Positions 47,001-59,424 of a stretch of DNA of 64,000 nucleotides are shown one piece after another (within the stretch, counting starts at the first letter, position 1; every line of letters begins with the position of its first letter). The translations under genes and the position numbers were made by a program. The stretch covers positions 56,057 through 120,056 of the forward strand of contig JBBPSI010000067.1 of assembly GCA_038093515.1 (NCBI GenBank), given 5' to 3'. A model generated the notes under the pieces. That model was not told where the DNA came from and did no database searches. It saw only the letters and a list, made by a program, of their open reading frames with translations. The DNA comes from Butyriboletus loyo. Taxonomy: Eukaryota; Basidiomycota; Agaricomycetes; Boletales; Boletaceae.

Positions 47001-49149
47001 ATGGATGTGCTCGTGTATCCAAGTACACACCCACACGCGACCTCAGTCCAGCGATTCCTCTCCTCCATCCTCGCCTCCCACTACCTCCCTCAAGTCATTT
47101 CTCCAGAGGTTTTTGCCGCGCCAGAGAACCCCTGGCAATCAGCGTGTGGTCTCCTAGTACTTCTTGCTGCACCCGGTCACCATGCAGGAGTGCGTCAATA
47201 CACTGAAACTGGCGGGAGAATATTGGCTCTTGGTGTGAATGCGAGTAGATCACAAGGGCTGTTTGGTCTGCACGCCGCCACTCCGACCTTCGGTTCAGTA
47301 GGCGCTGGTCTGGGACTCGTCAAGGACACAAGCATTCTTCGTCTAGTCGACGGCAAGGGGTCACTCCATCTCTCTTTTCCATCGCAGGCCTCCACTCCCG
47401 GCACCGTGAATTGTGACGAGAAGGAATCCCCGATTACACGCATACCATCCGCTTCACTCAATCTTGGGGAGGCGATACGCGTGCTCGGGCAGTACACAGA
47501 CGACAAAACACTGGCAGGCGCACTGAATGAAAGCGGCACCATTGCGCTTTGGTCATGCGCACCACCTCTTCCCGAGCAGTTGCTTGTCCCGACCCTATCT
47601 ACCCTCGGCCTACGATTCAACTTCCCAGACTCAACCAAAGGCCAGCGACCTGGATTAAGTCTTCTTCCTCAGTTACTTCTTGCTCATCCAAAGAGATGGG
47701 ATGTCCGTCGTCGTATTGTGCACGCCTTGTTCCCCGATCGAGATCTCGAGAACGCTTTCTCGACACTTACCGTGAAGGATGATACCCACAAAGTGACCAC
47801 TACTGAGAATGCGGTTTTTCTGGACGAACAAGACATCTTTCATCTCCACTTTGCTCGCGAGACCCCTGCTGCAAATCTTCCATCTGACCACCCTATTTTC
47901 AACTTGCTGTCGGGGCCCCCCAAGGAGGAAGTCAAAGACGTTATCCTCACTGCTCGACCGCTGACCACCGAGCAAGAAAAACATTATACACCCTTCTTCT
48001 CACCCAGCACATTCTTCGCAGCACTAGACGAGTTTCGTCCCACCACAAAGGCCAACGATTTGCTCATAGGTGATGTGCTTCTTTATGGCGAAGTTGTTAC
48101 CAGTACACAGACGATGCTTGACAAGTGAGCGTATCGGCACGCCTCCAATGTCTCGACTTATTTCTGTTCTATAGGAACCCAAAACTCCTTCGTGCACTCC
48201 CTTCACCGTTACTCTCCTTAGCGACAAAACAGGTGACGGGCCGAGGGAGGGGAAAGAATGCATGGCTTTCCCCTGCGGGCAGCATGCTCATATCTGTAAA
48301 ACTCAGTATCCCTCTTCAAGGTGCTGGCTCGCGTAAGTTCCCGTCCCGCTTACCTTCTATATCTATCATCCCTAACTTGGGATTTTTCAGATTATGATTC
48401 TCGTTCCATCCGGCCATCGAATCTGGTTTTCATCCAATATCTCTTTGCGCTCGCAGTCGTCGAGGCATGTCAGACACTCGATCCCGCAAAGGAATGGGCG
48501 ACGAAGATCAAGCTAAAGTGGCCGAATGATATATACGGAGAATTTCCAGCTGGGGAGACACGGAAGAGAGTAGAATCAAGGAAACTGGGAGGGATACTGG
48601 TGAACACAAGCTTTGGAGGGAATACAGCAGACGTTATCATCGGTACGTGTCGCTCACGTACATTGACAACTTGTTATTGGTGCTCATGAATGGACTCAGG
48701 GTGTGGGTTAAACGTTTTGAACGAACCTCCGATTGGTTCACTTGCTCAGCTCGAAGCTTTGACCCGTGGACAGGGGGTGTCTTCGGGCCTCACAGTTGAA
48801 CGGGTAACTGCAGCCGTTCTCACCACATTTGAGCGTATATGGGACTTGTTCCTTGATCAGGAGAGCGAAGGTTTCCGGCCCTTTATGGATCGGTACACCA
48901 GCTTATGGTTGCATTCGTGCGTCAAATGTCTGGTCTTTTCGCCATCACTCTGACAAGTCTGTTTACAGAGGCCAAATCGTCACCCTCACTACAACGACCC
49001 CCTGCACCACGGTTCGGATAGTCGGTATCACGCCTGATCACGGGCTTTTACGCACTGAGCCGCTAGGCGGTGGTCAGTACATTGACCTGCAGCCCGACGG
49101 CAATAGTTTCGACATGATGAAAGGACTGATCAAGACAAAGACGAATTAG
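47001..49149 (+). CDS. BPL1: Biotin--protein ligase (holocarboxylase synthetase)
   Basis: Attaches biotin to carboxylases via biotinyl-5'-AMP. N-terminal half (47001 to about 48000) has the glutamine-amidotransferase-like domain of eukaryotic BPLs: MDVLVYPSTHPHATSV, WQSACGLLVLLAAPG, ESGTIALWSCAPPLPEQLLV. Catalytic domain: LLYGEVVTSTQTMLDKNPKL, the ATP/biotin loop KQVTGRGRGKNAWLSPAGSM, FIQYLFALAVVEACQ, IKLKWPNDIYG, KLGGILVNTSFGGNTADVII, GCGLNVLNEPPIGSLAQL, and the C-terminal domain RGQIVTLTTTT, TEPLGGGQYIDLQPDGNSFD ending KTKTN*. Introns at about 48125-48174, 48333-48390, 48642-48700 and 48916-48968 keep the motifs joined. ATG at 47001; 84 bp from the tRNA. Confidence 0.92.
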
Positions 49150-49224
49150 CCTGGCCGACAGTGAACAGTCGGATTTGCTACAGTACATCGATCCTCATTT
49201 ACACGTGCGAATGTACATGGCCCC

Positions 49225-51105
49225 TTAAAACTCTACTTTCACTGCAGCGGGTGCGGCAGCTGTTTGTGCACCCGCACCCAATGTATACCATTCCTCGTAA
49301 TACACGCACTCCCGGGGGTTGGTAGGACCCTTATCCCGACAGAAGTCAAAGACCGGGCATCTCCCGCAAGGTGCCTGAGACCACCCTAGAACAACCCGCT
49401 CTTGCCTGATTGCTCGATAGACGAAGGCACCTCCAGCAGCTATCTCGTTCAAAACTGGGGAAGGTGATTTCTGGCGTTTTAAGGAGGCTTTTGAGGTTGA
49501 CGCTTTTTTAGAGGATGTCCTCGATTTCGAGCGAGGTCTTTCAGCCTCATCCTCATCCTCTGTTTCTTCTGAACTTTCCTCCGACGAACTGTCGCGTTTC
49601 CTCGACTTTCCTTTCCGTTTCTTTTTCTTACGACTTTCCTCCTCCGATTCTTCCGATTCTGCATTCGAATCCGAGTCATCATCCTTCGTTGATTTGTGTT
49701 TGCGTTTCTTTTTCGACTTTGGCTCATCCATACTCTCGTCACTACCATCACCTTTCCGCGAGCGTTTTCTCTTCTTGCTATTCGAACGTTCTTCGTCAGA
49801 ATCACTGTCCTCTGTGTCCTCCGCCCGTCGTTTCCGCTTGCTGGATTCCTTACTCTTATTCTTTGAAGAACCCCGCTTGCGTTTCTTGGAACCCGAGCGT
49901 CCCTCGTTACTCTCTCCAGAACTCGAACTAGGGTCAGCATCAGATTCTGCCTTAGAATCCCATGCGGAGGCCGCGAAGGTGGGTATCTGCACCACCATGA
50001 GCAACACCATGAGAACGCGATGGGACCAACTGATACCTTTTCAATCTCCCCATCGAGCTCGAGAACGCGAAGAAGCATCTCTACATGTTCAACACCCAGT
50101 TCTGTTTCTGTTATCTTGCTTTTGCTCAAAAAATGTTGTATTTGTTGTGCAGATGGATAAGAGGGCGCAGCACCGATTGCATAAAGACGTTGCCGGCTGT
50201 GGGAAGAGCGCTTTCCTGATTGTTTCGGAAATGACTAGTGAGTTTATCGTAAGAGGTCTCCAAGGTTCAATGAAATCGCAGCGTACGCACACGATCACGT
50301 ATATAGTGTAGACAAGCAGTTGACAAAAGCTTGATAAATTCGGTGTCGAGTTCATTGTCTGTGTACCAAGGACCGCCTGTTAGCTCCACAGATGGTTCGA
50401 GATGCGCAAGCATGTATATTTTCCGAGTTGGATGCTTCGTGGGAGACGGTCATGAGTCAAATTGACGCGACGGAGAACAAAGTAGGACATACCCGGACTG
50501 CTTTGATTGATTTTACGAGCTGCTTCTGAACGAGAGATTTTAGGCAGCGGTCGATCACGGTTTGATGCAATTCGGTTTTAGCTTTGAGGTGCTTGGTCCA
50601 AATTCCTGTCAGGTATGTGAGTTCCTGTGTACGTGTGAGTGGGAGTGAGTATGCCTTCGTTTCCCGAAGCTTGAATGTGACTGAGTACCATGGTCTCTTC
50701 GCCGCTCATATCTTTTTTCCTACGGAAAGAAATGCGTTCTATGTCAAGACGCAAACAAAATGCTCTTTGAGAACGCACACATCCATCTCTTTCTTCATCA
50801 CGGCACGGAAAGCAGTGACTCCGCCGGAGCTCGTCATGACTTTGAACATGCCCTGCAAACTTGTCATCCCTCCAGGACACACGTGCAGTAGAGAATGACG
50901 CACCGCCCCGAGCAAAAAGTTGATCGCAGCAGTGCGGGCACTTCCATCCGCTACGAGTTTCTCCGCATCCTTGATGGATAATGTCTAGCTCTGTCGTGAG
51001 CAACTGTCGGTTGGATGAAGGAGATTGGGGCCGGACCTTGTCATTTGTTGCAAGGGCTGCCTGATGGAGCTTGAGCTCGTCGGCGTTGAGCTTGCGGCCG
51101 CTCAT
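49225..51105 (-). CDS. RPC34: RNA polymerase III subunit RPC34/RPC39 with low-complexity insertion
   Basis: Subunit of the Pol III initiation subcomplex with tandem winged-helix domains, nuclear. N-terminus MSGRKLNADELKLHQAALAT; winged-helix segments KTELHQTVIDRCLKSLVQKQ and LIKSIKAV, LEPSVELTGGPWYTDNELDT followed by EFIKLL, and SKITETELGVEHVEMLLRVL then ELDGEIEK. The conserved C-terminal cysteine motif reads APCGRCPVFDFCRDKGPTNP then RECVYYEEWY (Fe-S/zinc ligands in the family). Between the last winged helix and the motif FVYRAIRQ lies about 150 residues of Ser/Lys/Asp/Glu repeats (KKRKR, KSKESSKRKRR, DSDSDEE), absent from yeast and human homologues as I know them. Many short introns in the 5' half. 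Start 51105. Divergent from the small membrane protein with 131 bp between starts. Confidence 0.88.
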
Positions 51106-51236
51106 TTTGATAGCGCAGTGAGCGGTGAATGTGGATGCGATCCAAATGCGATCAAGGCCGGAGATATGCGCACGTGATATTTATTTATTGGCAGAACGAG
51201 CTTTGTCCCCGTCGTCTTCATATTGTGATTTTGACC

Positions 51237-52067
51237 ATGATCAACGATATGAACGCGAACACGAACCAAAGGACGACCGACGGTGTGGAAGAGAGCCTTT
51301 CAGGCTACTTCGAGAGAAGCGTCGCTATCGTCAGACAGTACGCCGACCTGCAAGTACCCTTCTTCTTGCTCGCATCTGCCTTCATAACCGCCACTACCCT
51401 TCATCGCTAGGATAGAGCAGGACTACGTCCAACCCCTCCTAAGCTATACTTCACTTAAATTCAAGGAAAAACCTATTAGAATGGTATCCCTTCCCCTTAT
51501 GCATATCTAAAGGTTTATGAACGCTTTCACAGACCTTCCTTTCCGTCTTCGCCGGTCTTTCTGCGCTCCCTTTGTTAGCATTCGTGTGCGTTGACGCATT
51601 CATTTAGCATGCAATTTACTCACGACCCTTTGCGTAGCGGTCTTACCGTATTCACCTTTTGTTCTATCGTATTCCTCGCGTTCACCTCCGCAGTGATTGC
51701 ATTCATTACTGTTGAGATCATTCTCGGTGCGCACCCATTTCACCCTAAACGAACTGCGTTCGTCTGACTATGCACCGGACATACAGTGGCTTGTTTGGTA
51801 TCCATACTATGGTCGCTTTTCATTGCGGCGAGTTTCATAACGACGATCGTCATCTTTGTCTACTGGACCACGCGTCTCGGAGTGCTCGTCACCTACGAAG
51901 GCCCTTCTGGCGTCAAGGACTGGGCCCACGAAACACGGCAGCACTTCTTTCATGCAAAGAAACGAGAACCTACCGAAGAATCCGACGAGTCTGCTGTTCT
52001 CGTTGACCAAGATGGTCCAAGCTCTAAAAAGATCAAGGTAGAAGAGGAAACTCCACCAAATAACTAG
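51237..52067 (+). CDS. Small membrane protein, possibly LDAF1/promethin-like
   Basis: Not firmly identified. Spliced translation: MINDMNANTNQRTTDGVEES, FERSVAIVRQYADLQ, DYVQPLLSYTSLKFKEKPIR, then paired hydrophobic segments TFLSVFAGLSALPLLAF, GLTVFTFCSIVFLAFTSAVI, ITVEIILVACLVSILWSLFI and AASFITTIVIFVYWTTR, followed by a hydrophilic tail (VKDWAHETRQHFFHAKKREP) ending in a Lys/Glu-rich segment and PPNN*. Introns of about 50-65 nt at 51352-51423, 51483-51531, 51582-51641 and 51727-51785 are needed. Clustered hydrophobic hairpins followed by a charged tail resemble promethin/LDAF1 proteins that partner seipin at lipid-droplet sites; this is a resemblance only. Confidence 0.5.
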
Positions 52068-52896
52068 CGCTTTCGCTTTCGCTTTCCTTATCCTTTACCG
52101 CTCGCTTTCCCCCTCGTACGTGTGGTCGTTGTGCAATGCCCCAAGTTTCAGCTAGTTTTCAGCCCTCCTTTTAATCGATAGGTTCGGCAGTGTGTCAAAC
52201 CTGCTGTATTATACACTCGAATCCCGATGTATCAAACGATCCGCGAGCCACAATGGACCGAATGGTTTCCTCCTCCATTCTTGTTCGTACGGTGCTGAGT
52301 TAGTCCGTCCTGTTATTACCTCTGGTTGGTGCCTTTTATGTGCTGTAGCCTCCTCCCCAAGGTCTCAAGCTTCAGGTGTTGCTTGCATGTTCAATCATTA
52401 GTTGCTCTGCCATAACACTGTTCACGCATGCGAGAACGCGATTGAAACATGCTGGACATCTTTAACCCTTGATTAACCACAGGTCATTCCTGGATGCCAG
52501 CAAGAAGGACGAATGGTGATTGTCGTTTTACCGGTCAATCGTTCAATACGCTGAATTCGAATCTATCTGACATGGTCACGTTCACAGCGGCTGCAGCGTG
52601 TACAAGTACGAGCACCCTAGTCCTTTTAATTTGACGGCCATGAGGGTTACAAGTTGCACTGCAGAATAAGTTGGCCCTGCAGACAAGCCACATATATACA
52701 ACTTTTCCATCTGTTTTCGTACTGGGCGCGGTACGCTTGGCGGCGATTACATGGTATCTCGTGAGACGGGTAATGTCTCCTGGTCCCCGTGGGTCGAAAG
52801 GTGCCTGTCTCGAATCGCGGCATGGAGCAGCGGATAAGAGTTTTGCTACCAAGTGGCAGTGTGTGAACCCGGAACGATGGTAGATGGTAACAGACC
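52068..52896. other. Intergenic region
   Basis: 829 bp between two plus-strand genes. CGCTTTCGCTTTCGCTTTCC near 52070 is a short 6-bp tandem repeat in the presumed 3' UTR. No supported gene; short frames on the minus strand overlap the promoter of the phosphoesterase. Confidence 0.5.
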
Positions 52897-54588
52897 ATGC
52901 GACTTGCGGTGACACGGTGCTGCTTCGTTCCTTGTATCTACGCGTACGCTATCAACCGCGCAGGTCCGCCCGACGACAGTGTTGAATTGGATCGTTTTTC
53001 CCCTCTTGGACATGCATCACCGAACTCTTTACATCAACAAGTCCCGCTGAGAGTTTCGGCACTTGACCCCTACCCTGACAAACCTCTGATCAGCTTCAAC
53101 GAAGATGGTTCCTTCAAGCTGACCATTTTCTCTGACGTTCATTTTGGAGAGAATCCTTGGGACTGGTGGGGACCGGAGCAAGATATCAAGACGAATGCGC
53201 TGATGGAGACGCTGCTGAATATTGAGATACCGGATTATGTGTATGGCCCGGTTTCTTGCGTACTCATCGGAAGACGCTGACTATTGTTGGCCAGCGTGAT
53301 CAATGGAGACCTCATCACAGGAGAAAGTGAGTCAGTCGTGTCTTTTTCATCAGTTTCAGAGGCCGATCAAAGCTTAATGATAGATACGTTCCGCGAGAAT
53401 TCTACATCTTTGATTGATTCCGTCGTGCGCCCATTAAACGCGGCGAAGATACCTTTTTCTTCCACTTCTGGGGTTAGCACTTTGTATTCTACTCGTCTTC
53501 TCTCATCCGACTTTTACCCACAGAATCATGACAGCCACATCAATATTACGCGCGCTGATGAGATCGCTCGTGAAACGGCGATATCTCACTTGAGCTATAC
53601 ACGGTTCTCCCCTCCTGGAGTAGGGGGCGCTGGTGGACCCGGAAATTACTGGGTTCCCGTTTATCGGAAAGTGACAGGTGAGTCAGTACAGGCGGTTCTT
53701 CACGAATTTCCACAGTAACCCTGTTTCTCAGATCACAGTCCTGCACTGATACTATGGTTCTTTGACTCGCGAGGTACGCGTGCGTGGTGAGCAATGTAGG
53801 CTCAACAGACGCTCACGCGAGTTTCAGGCGGCGTATACACGGATGGCACTCACATGCCAGACTGGGTAGACTCTGGTGTCGCTGAATGGATTAAAAGTGA
53901 GACAGAGAAGATGAATGCCGTCTGGGGACAGCCGGAACAGCGAAGCGCACTCGCCTTTGTGCACATACCTCCGTAGGTGTCTTTTTAGTGTGACCCTTGG
54001 ATCAGTGTTTGCTGACGGTAATAGACACGTTATCCAAGTTGTCCAAGAAAATTTGAATAGTTCCACTAACCTTGGTTTGAATGGTATGTTCGTCCGTCTT
54101 ACATTTCAGTGTCCAGAGAGCCTGATCATTCTGAAGCGGATACGTTAGGACAGGGTTCTACGCAGGCTTCAAGTGATCCTGCATCGCTTGGCAGAGACAA
54201 TGAATTTTGGCACTCATTGAACACCAACGTGAGGAACCTACGCGCGGTTATCTCTGGTCATGGTGAAGTCCCTGGATAAAAAACAGTGCGAAGCTTGATT
54301 GACCAAATTGCTAGATCATGGGAACGAATGGTGCGCCCGTGAGCCAACCTATGGAGTAATATTTTGCTTCAATAAACATTCTGGGTATGTCCTGCGTCGG
54401 CTGTCCGTCTGGAAAGCGATTGATTTCTCATGTCAAGGTATGGAGGGTATAGTGGTCCCAAATGGGGCAGAGGTGTTCGCTCCATTGTATTCCACTCGTC
54501 AGCTCCTCTGGAGGGGATAGAAACCTATGTCATGATGGAAGACGGCACGTCACACGCCAGGGTGATCCTAGACGAATACTATACGTAG
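52897..54588 (+). CDS. Calcineurin-like metallophosphoesterase (DCR2-type)
   Basis: Two-metal phosphoesterase. All metal-binding blocks are visible after splicing: FSDVHFGENPWDWWGPEQD (D and H ligands), VINGDLITGE (GD), STSGNHDSHINITR (GNHD), and the distal SGHDHGNEW (GHDH), the last two reassembled across introns. Other family segments: LSYTRFSPPGVGGAGGPGNY then WVPVYRK, LWFFDSRG, GGVYTDGTHMPDWV, EKMNAVWGQPEQRSALAFVH. N-terminus MRLAVTRCCFVPCIYAYAIN could be a weak signal or anchor. Stop at 54586-54588 after DEYYT. Yeast Dcr2 belongs to this group, but sequence alone does not fix the substrate. Numerous introns. Confidence 0.85.
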
Positions 54589-55437
54589 TCGTGGGTTTGG
54601 GGTAGGACCAACTCTTGTAAATTGTAAACCAGAGCTCACAATTAGATCAAAACTACGCAGCACAGTTGTCCAGCTGCGAGTGAGTACGCCGTTACCATCA
54701 TCGTCACCGAGTGGAATTAGCCGAGAACTTGGCAACAACTGGTCATTACTAGTACCCTACTACTCAGGACCATTCCAGCTCTTGGCTGATGGTCGTTGGA
54801 GACACCGACCAATGCCGTCCCATATTGCGCAAAACTGCGCAACGATGTATTCAACTTCGAATCTCGACGTCGTAGATTAATCAGCCTCGTCAGTATACGC
54901 CTTGACCGCTTCAGTCACCTATGATTTCCCCTTCTGTGATGTATTACTTGCAGCCAGCAAGCATTCGGTATGACCGGTGACCCCTCTTTCGTCAAGTTGT
55001 GTAAATTTCATTGCTTTTGTTATAGAAAAGAGAATTTGATCAAAGAAATTGCTCATCGTGTTCGTACAGATGGGCCGGTGGGCTTATCTACATATTGCAA
55101 TCTCATTCATTAGTGATGGTTACATAAGCAAATGTAAATTTGAATCTGTCTGTCCATGTCGACAAGATGTGCGGGTTTCCACCACCCCTATTTTAGTTCG
55201 CTCGCACAAGGTATTGATACAGAGACGATGGATCCAACTCGTGCATAGGACTATTAAACAAAATTGACGTACACTGCATGGCGACTAGACTAGATAGGGC
55301 ATTGGGGCCATTCTTGGCCTGAGCATAGATATCGTACAATATCACAGAGAAACCAAACACGTCACTGGGCGATTGTGAGTAGGTTGTACAAGAAGATCGA
55401 TCAAAGGAAATTCCCCGCCTGTCATGGCGAACGCAGT
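54589..55437. other. Intergenic region with weak kinase-like fragment
   Basis: 849 bp between the phosphoesterase stop and the Argonaute stop. On the minus strand, about 55260-55390, a frame reads SPSDVFGFSVILYDIYAQAK, which resembles subdomain IX of protein kinases (SDV.SFGV.LYE). It is isolated, so at best a relic. Nothing else was recognised. Confidence 0.35.
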
Positions 55438-58400
55438 TCAAAGGTAAAACATGGTGTCCTTGAGGCCTGGCTTGGAGACGCCGCCACCCCACAGCCTCTC
55501 CGCTTCTCTCATGACATCTTGTTCAGCAGCACTTCCACTTGCAGTACCGCTCGCCGTCGTTCCGTCGCCTACGTATCCAAGGAAAAGCTTTCGTAGATAA
55601 CATCTCCCGCGTTCACAGGCGACGTCTGCGTAATAAGCAGGGGACACCAAGCTCACCGCCTTTGTCGCGCGGGCAAACATATAGCTGAGAGAGTTGGTGA
55701 GTCCCTGGATTTCATTTGCCTTGAAGCCAATTTCATCGTGGACGACGTAGTAGTGAGTGGGGCGAGTGGTGCCTTGCAACCCGCCGTGCGCTATCCCCTG
55801 GTTTCAGTGGCACACCTGACACGATCATGGATTAATCACAGACCTTGTAAAAAGAAATCAAAATCATAGACAGAAGTGATACCGCGATCAACGACAGTGC
55901 CCGGACGGGGGTTTCCGTCTCCTGCGGCGCTGTCTTCCTGAGTGGGGTAAAAGCGCGTATGGTGACGTTTGCCACAGATGATGATTGTGAGTTTGGGCCT
56001 GTATTGTGCCTTCGGAGTGCCGAAGGTCTGGAAGGCTTTGAAGATCTCAGGTCGTTCCTCTTCTCTGACGATGTTGAACTGGCCCTGCGAAGGATGAGAC
56101 TATTGAAACGAACGAGGACACAGGTCATACTTCTGAAACACCATCACGATACACTAGGATACGCTCAGGAAGCTTCCCGGCGTTTTTCTTCTGGAAGAGC
56201 TTCAGGCGATTGACCATCATAGTCCCAAGGTTTGTGATCATCTTCCAAAACCATTCAAGTCAGTAAAATGATGTCATCATTCAAGGCATAATACCTCTTT
56301 CCTGTTTTCTTGAATTTCCAAGCTGGCCGGGTACTGTGCAAAATGGTTGTCAACACTCGCAACGACGGCTGCAATAGATGCTAGAGTGTAAATACGTGTC
56401 AAAGAGGGTGTATAGCAAAGAAATGGAACATTCTTACGAGTTCCTGGAGCGCTACCGGGACTTTGATGAGTGACATCCATCCCGACGATCATGGTAGGTG
56501 CGCTATTCAACCATCTCGAGCTGTTTGGATCCAGTTTGTGATTGACGCCACCCATTTTCATGTTGACTTTTAACGCTACATTTGCGAAGTATTGTGGATT
56601 ACTCTTGCGAATTTTGGAAGATTGGACGCAAACAGTGGCCACGTCCAGATAGACGTCGCAAAGGTGCTTCAAGCCTTCGTATATGCCCTTATCAGTATTA
56701 GCCAGCATGACCAAGAGCAAAGCGGGCTTTGGCTTGATATTCAAGAGCGTCTTTCTGATGACCTCGATAGCCGCCCGCCTCATGGGATCAGATGCGTTCT
56801 TGGGTGGAAGTTGGGCTGTAGCGTAAGGGGGATCGGTAGTGACCTGCATTCCGCTCGTGTTACACATATTGCGGAAGCCAGACACGACTTGGCGAAGGTC
56901 GGGGTCCGCAGAACCACCGAATTCATCACGAACGTTGTCCTTGATCACAAGAACTAGCCACTTGTCCAGCCGTGCACCGACTGCGAACTTGACCCCTCTG
57001 AGATTCCAAGAGGCTTTGTCGTCGATGGAAGCCGGACTAGTCAGGTACTTGATCCCAGGTTTGGGCAAGATGCGCCCAGGGACCACGGCCATGTCCGGGC
57101 CAATGCTGACGCCGAAAGACTGGAGTTCAGGCCCGGCCACCTTCAGTCCGAGGTGGTTAAGACCCTGGTTAACGATCGCCTCCCCATTCACGTTTGGAGG
57201 TTGACACGCTACAGTGATCATTGATGCGGTATGATCATCCGTGAGTTTTCCACGGTAAGGCTGATCCGGAAGTATTTCGCAAACTTCTGCAGGCAGGTAG
57301 TTTGTCTTTTTCCCACCGACGTCGACGAGCTGCAACTCAGGGAATTGCAGCCGAATGTCGTATTCTTGGAGAAGAATGTTCAGAGAATACAGGCGAAAGG
57401 TGTTGCGGGTTAACTTACTGCGTTTGAAATACTCCTCCACATTAACACGGCCGTATTCAGGAGTGTCAAATGTATATGTCCTTGCAGTTTGCCGTACAAG
57501 CTTTTTAACAGTCTTCCGGTATCCAAGATGGGTAGTCTTGATCCGTACACTCTTGCAGAAGGCTTCCATCCGTGCACCAAATGTGGAGTCCCGGAACTCC
57601 ATCATCGCACGCGCCAGATTACCAGGGACGTAAAAGGCTGTCGTGCAAACGTTGACGTTGACCATTAGCTGCTTATGAGCTGGCCGAATGGATGAATAAA
57701 AGCCTTTCCACGCCTCAAGGCCACCACCCAGCCTGGCTGGTTGGGCCGCAGCACGGAAGAAATATCGATTTCTGCCGACCATGACACCTGTCCTCCCTGG
57801 GGCAGATGCAAGGATGATGTTCAAGGCAGCAATGACAGGTAATACGTCATAATTCCGAAATTTTGCTTGACCTGCTAAGTAACTGGGGCATGTTACTACC
57901 ATTCAAAATCGCAAGGGACGTAACAAGTACCTCACGAGGTTCGAAGTATCAATTTCTTGGATAAATTTGATCGTGAGTGTATACTCCTTGCCACCTTGCT
58001 GAGGGGGTCCACTTTCATCTTCGTCATAGTATGGAACCTTGATTGTCAAGGGTTGTGGTAACAAGAAGGCAGAGATGAGCTTGGCGCTACTATCGTGCGC
58101 CACCTTGCCTTTCATACCAACTTGCTTCCATGCCGTTGTTTGTTCGGCAAGCTGGTAAATACGCCTTTTCACGCGACGAATAGAAGTTCCCGCAACAGGA
58201 GTGATGGCTACATCGTATTCATACAGGGGGCCTTTGGGCACCCGCACAGGAAAGAAATTCGTGCGAAGCTTGATTTCTTGTCCCTCCGTCCCAAAGTCTG
58301 GACGCAAGGGCATGCTGTCAGGCTCAGCGCTTGAACGTGATGCTGCAAATGTGGCGACGAGCGCCTTGTCTGAGCCATCTGCGATGCGTCGGTCGATCTC

Positions 58401-58660
58401 TGCAGGCTGTCCACGCAAGAAGACGCTAGAGAAGGGGGTTTGCCGGTACGCTTGAGAGTCGAGCGAAACACATACCCTCCTCGGGCACGGCCGCCCCTAG
58501 GCCCACCACGGTCATGAAATCCTCTGCCTCCGCGATCGCCACCTCGAAAAGATGGAGCGTAACCTCCACGACCACGGGGGTCAGGAGATCCTCGCCCACT
58601 ACCTCCTCCACCGCGCCCACCACCTCTTCCTCGGTCGAAACCACGTCCTCTGTTGCTCAT
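55438..58660 (-). CDS. Argonaute (QDE-2/Ago-like) small-RNA effector
   Basis: Binds small RNAs and slices or silences complementary RNA. Starts at 58660 with an RGG-rich leader (FDRGRGGGRGGGGSGRGS), then ArgoN (LRTNFFPVRVPKGPLYEYDV), linker/PAZ (KGFYSSIRPAHKQLMVNVNV, RVNVEEYFKR, QLVDVGGKKTNYLPAEVCEI) and Mid/PIWI (FGVSIGPDMAVVPGRILPKP, KPALLLVMLANTDKGIYEGL). Slicer residues look intact: GMDVTHQSPG (D), EIQENRKE (E), ILVYRDGVSE (D) and GTTRPTHYYVVHDEIGF (H). The C-terminal end has SLVSPAYYADVACERGRCYL followed by a Gly/Ser/Ala-rich segment and LKDTMFYL*, a little different from the usual short hydrophobic end. Several small introns split the PIWI domain. A perfect long hairpin lies about 2.7 kb upstream. 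Confidence 0.93.
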
Positions 58661-58812
58661 TTGTGTGGTAGAGAAAGCAGGGATGTGGATGCGAGCTAAC
58701 CCTTGCGACGTCCGCGTTTTCCCAGTCACGTTGATGCTGTGTCTTGCGGTGTGACTCAACGTGGACAATAATTGCCACATGTAACAATGGGATGCTCGGC
58801 GGTTGACGCCCG

Positions 58813-58830
58813 TGCTATCTTATCTTATCT
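58813..58830 (-). promoter_or_regulatory. Triple GATA motif upstream of Argonaute
   Basis: CTATCTTATCTTATCT on the plus strand reads AGATAAGATAAGATAG on the Argonaute strand: three overlapping GATA sites about 155-170 nt upstream of its start codon. GATA factors are common fungal regulators; no function has been shown here. Confidence 0.35.
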
Positions 58831-59424
58831 GACTGGTTACCGACTTGAAATGAACATTGAATACAACCCACATAGATGTCATAGCTGACGTTGATGCTTT
58901 GAAAACTGGGAAGACTACGGCTGAATGGCACGCCATCAGTAAACGGGAAGCGGGAAGAATGGATATTATTACCAAGAGGGACGCTGCACGCTACGACGGA
59001 TTCATAGAAGTGAACATAATGTGCCCAAGGCTGATGAACGCATGAATATCCATCTTCCACTCTAGGATGGACTCTGTAACCATTGAATCGTATGTCTAGA
59101 GTAAAGATGCTGAGGAAAATATGGGCGTGCAGCGTCAAGCCAGCTCCGTGGACGACGAAAGCAAGTACGAAATAACAATGGACTTGTGTTATCGTTATCG
59201 ACATTTAAATCTACCTCATCGATACATGACAAATTTGTCAAAGCCTCGCCTCAACTTGAGCAAAGAATTCCTCACGTGACTTGGAGGTTGCTCACAACGA
59301 GTAGTTCTTGAGGTTGACCAGGTAAATGCACTTCGGTACAAGACAATTGAATTGGTGAGTGCTAAATACCTATCACCCGACATTGTATATACCTAACAAC
59401 GACTGTCTAATGCATGTGTTACTG
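58831..59424. other. Intergenic region upstream of Argonaute
   Basis: Lies between the Argonaute promoter and the 3' end of the ketopantoate reductase gene, both minus strand. A 129-codon minus frame at 58815-59204 has no recognisable domain and is probably chance or part of an upstream leader. Confidence 0.4.

Noticed and set aside
55193..55492. Protein-kinase-like fragment (SPSDVFGFSVILYDIY)
   Set aside because: Only one short subdomain resembles a kinase; no DFG, HRD or APE motifs nearby. Kept only as a remark in the intergenic entry.
58815..59204. 129-codon minus-strand frame upstream of Argonaute
   Set aside because: No domain or homologous pattern recognised, and no intron or start context to support it.
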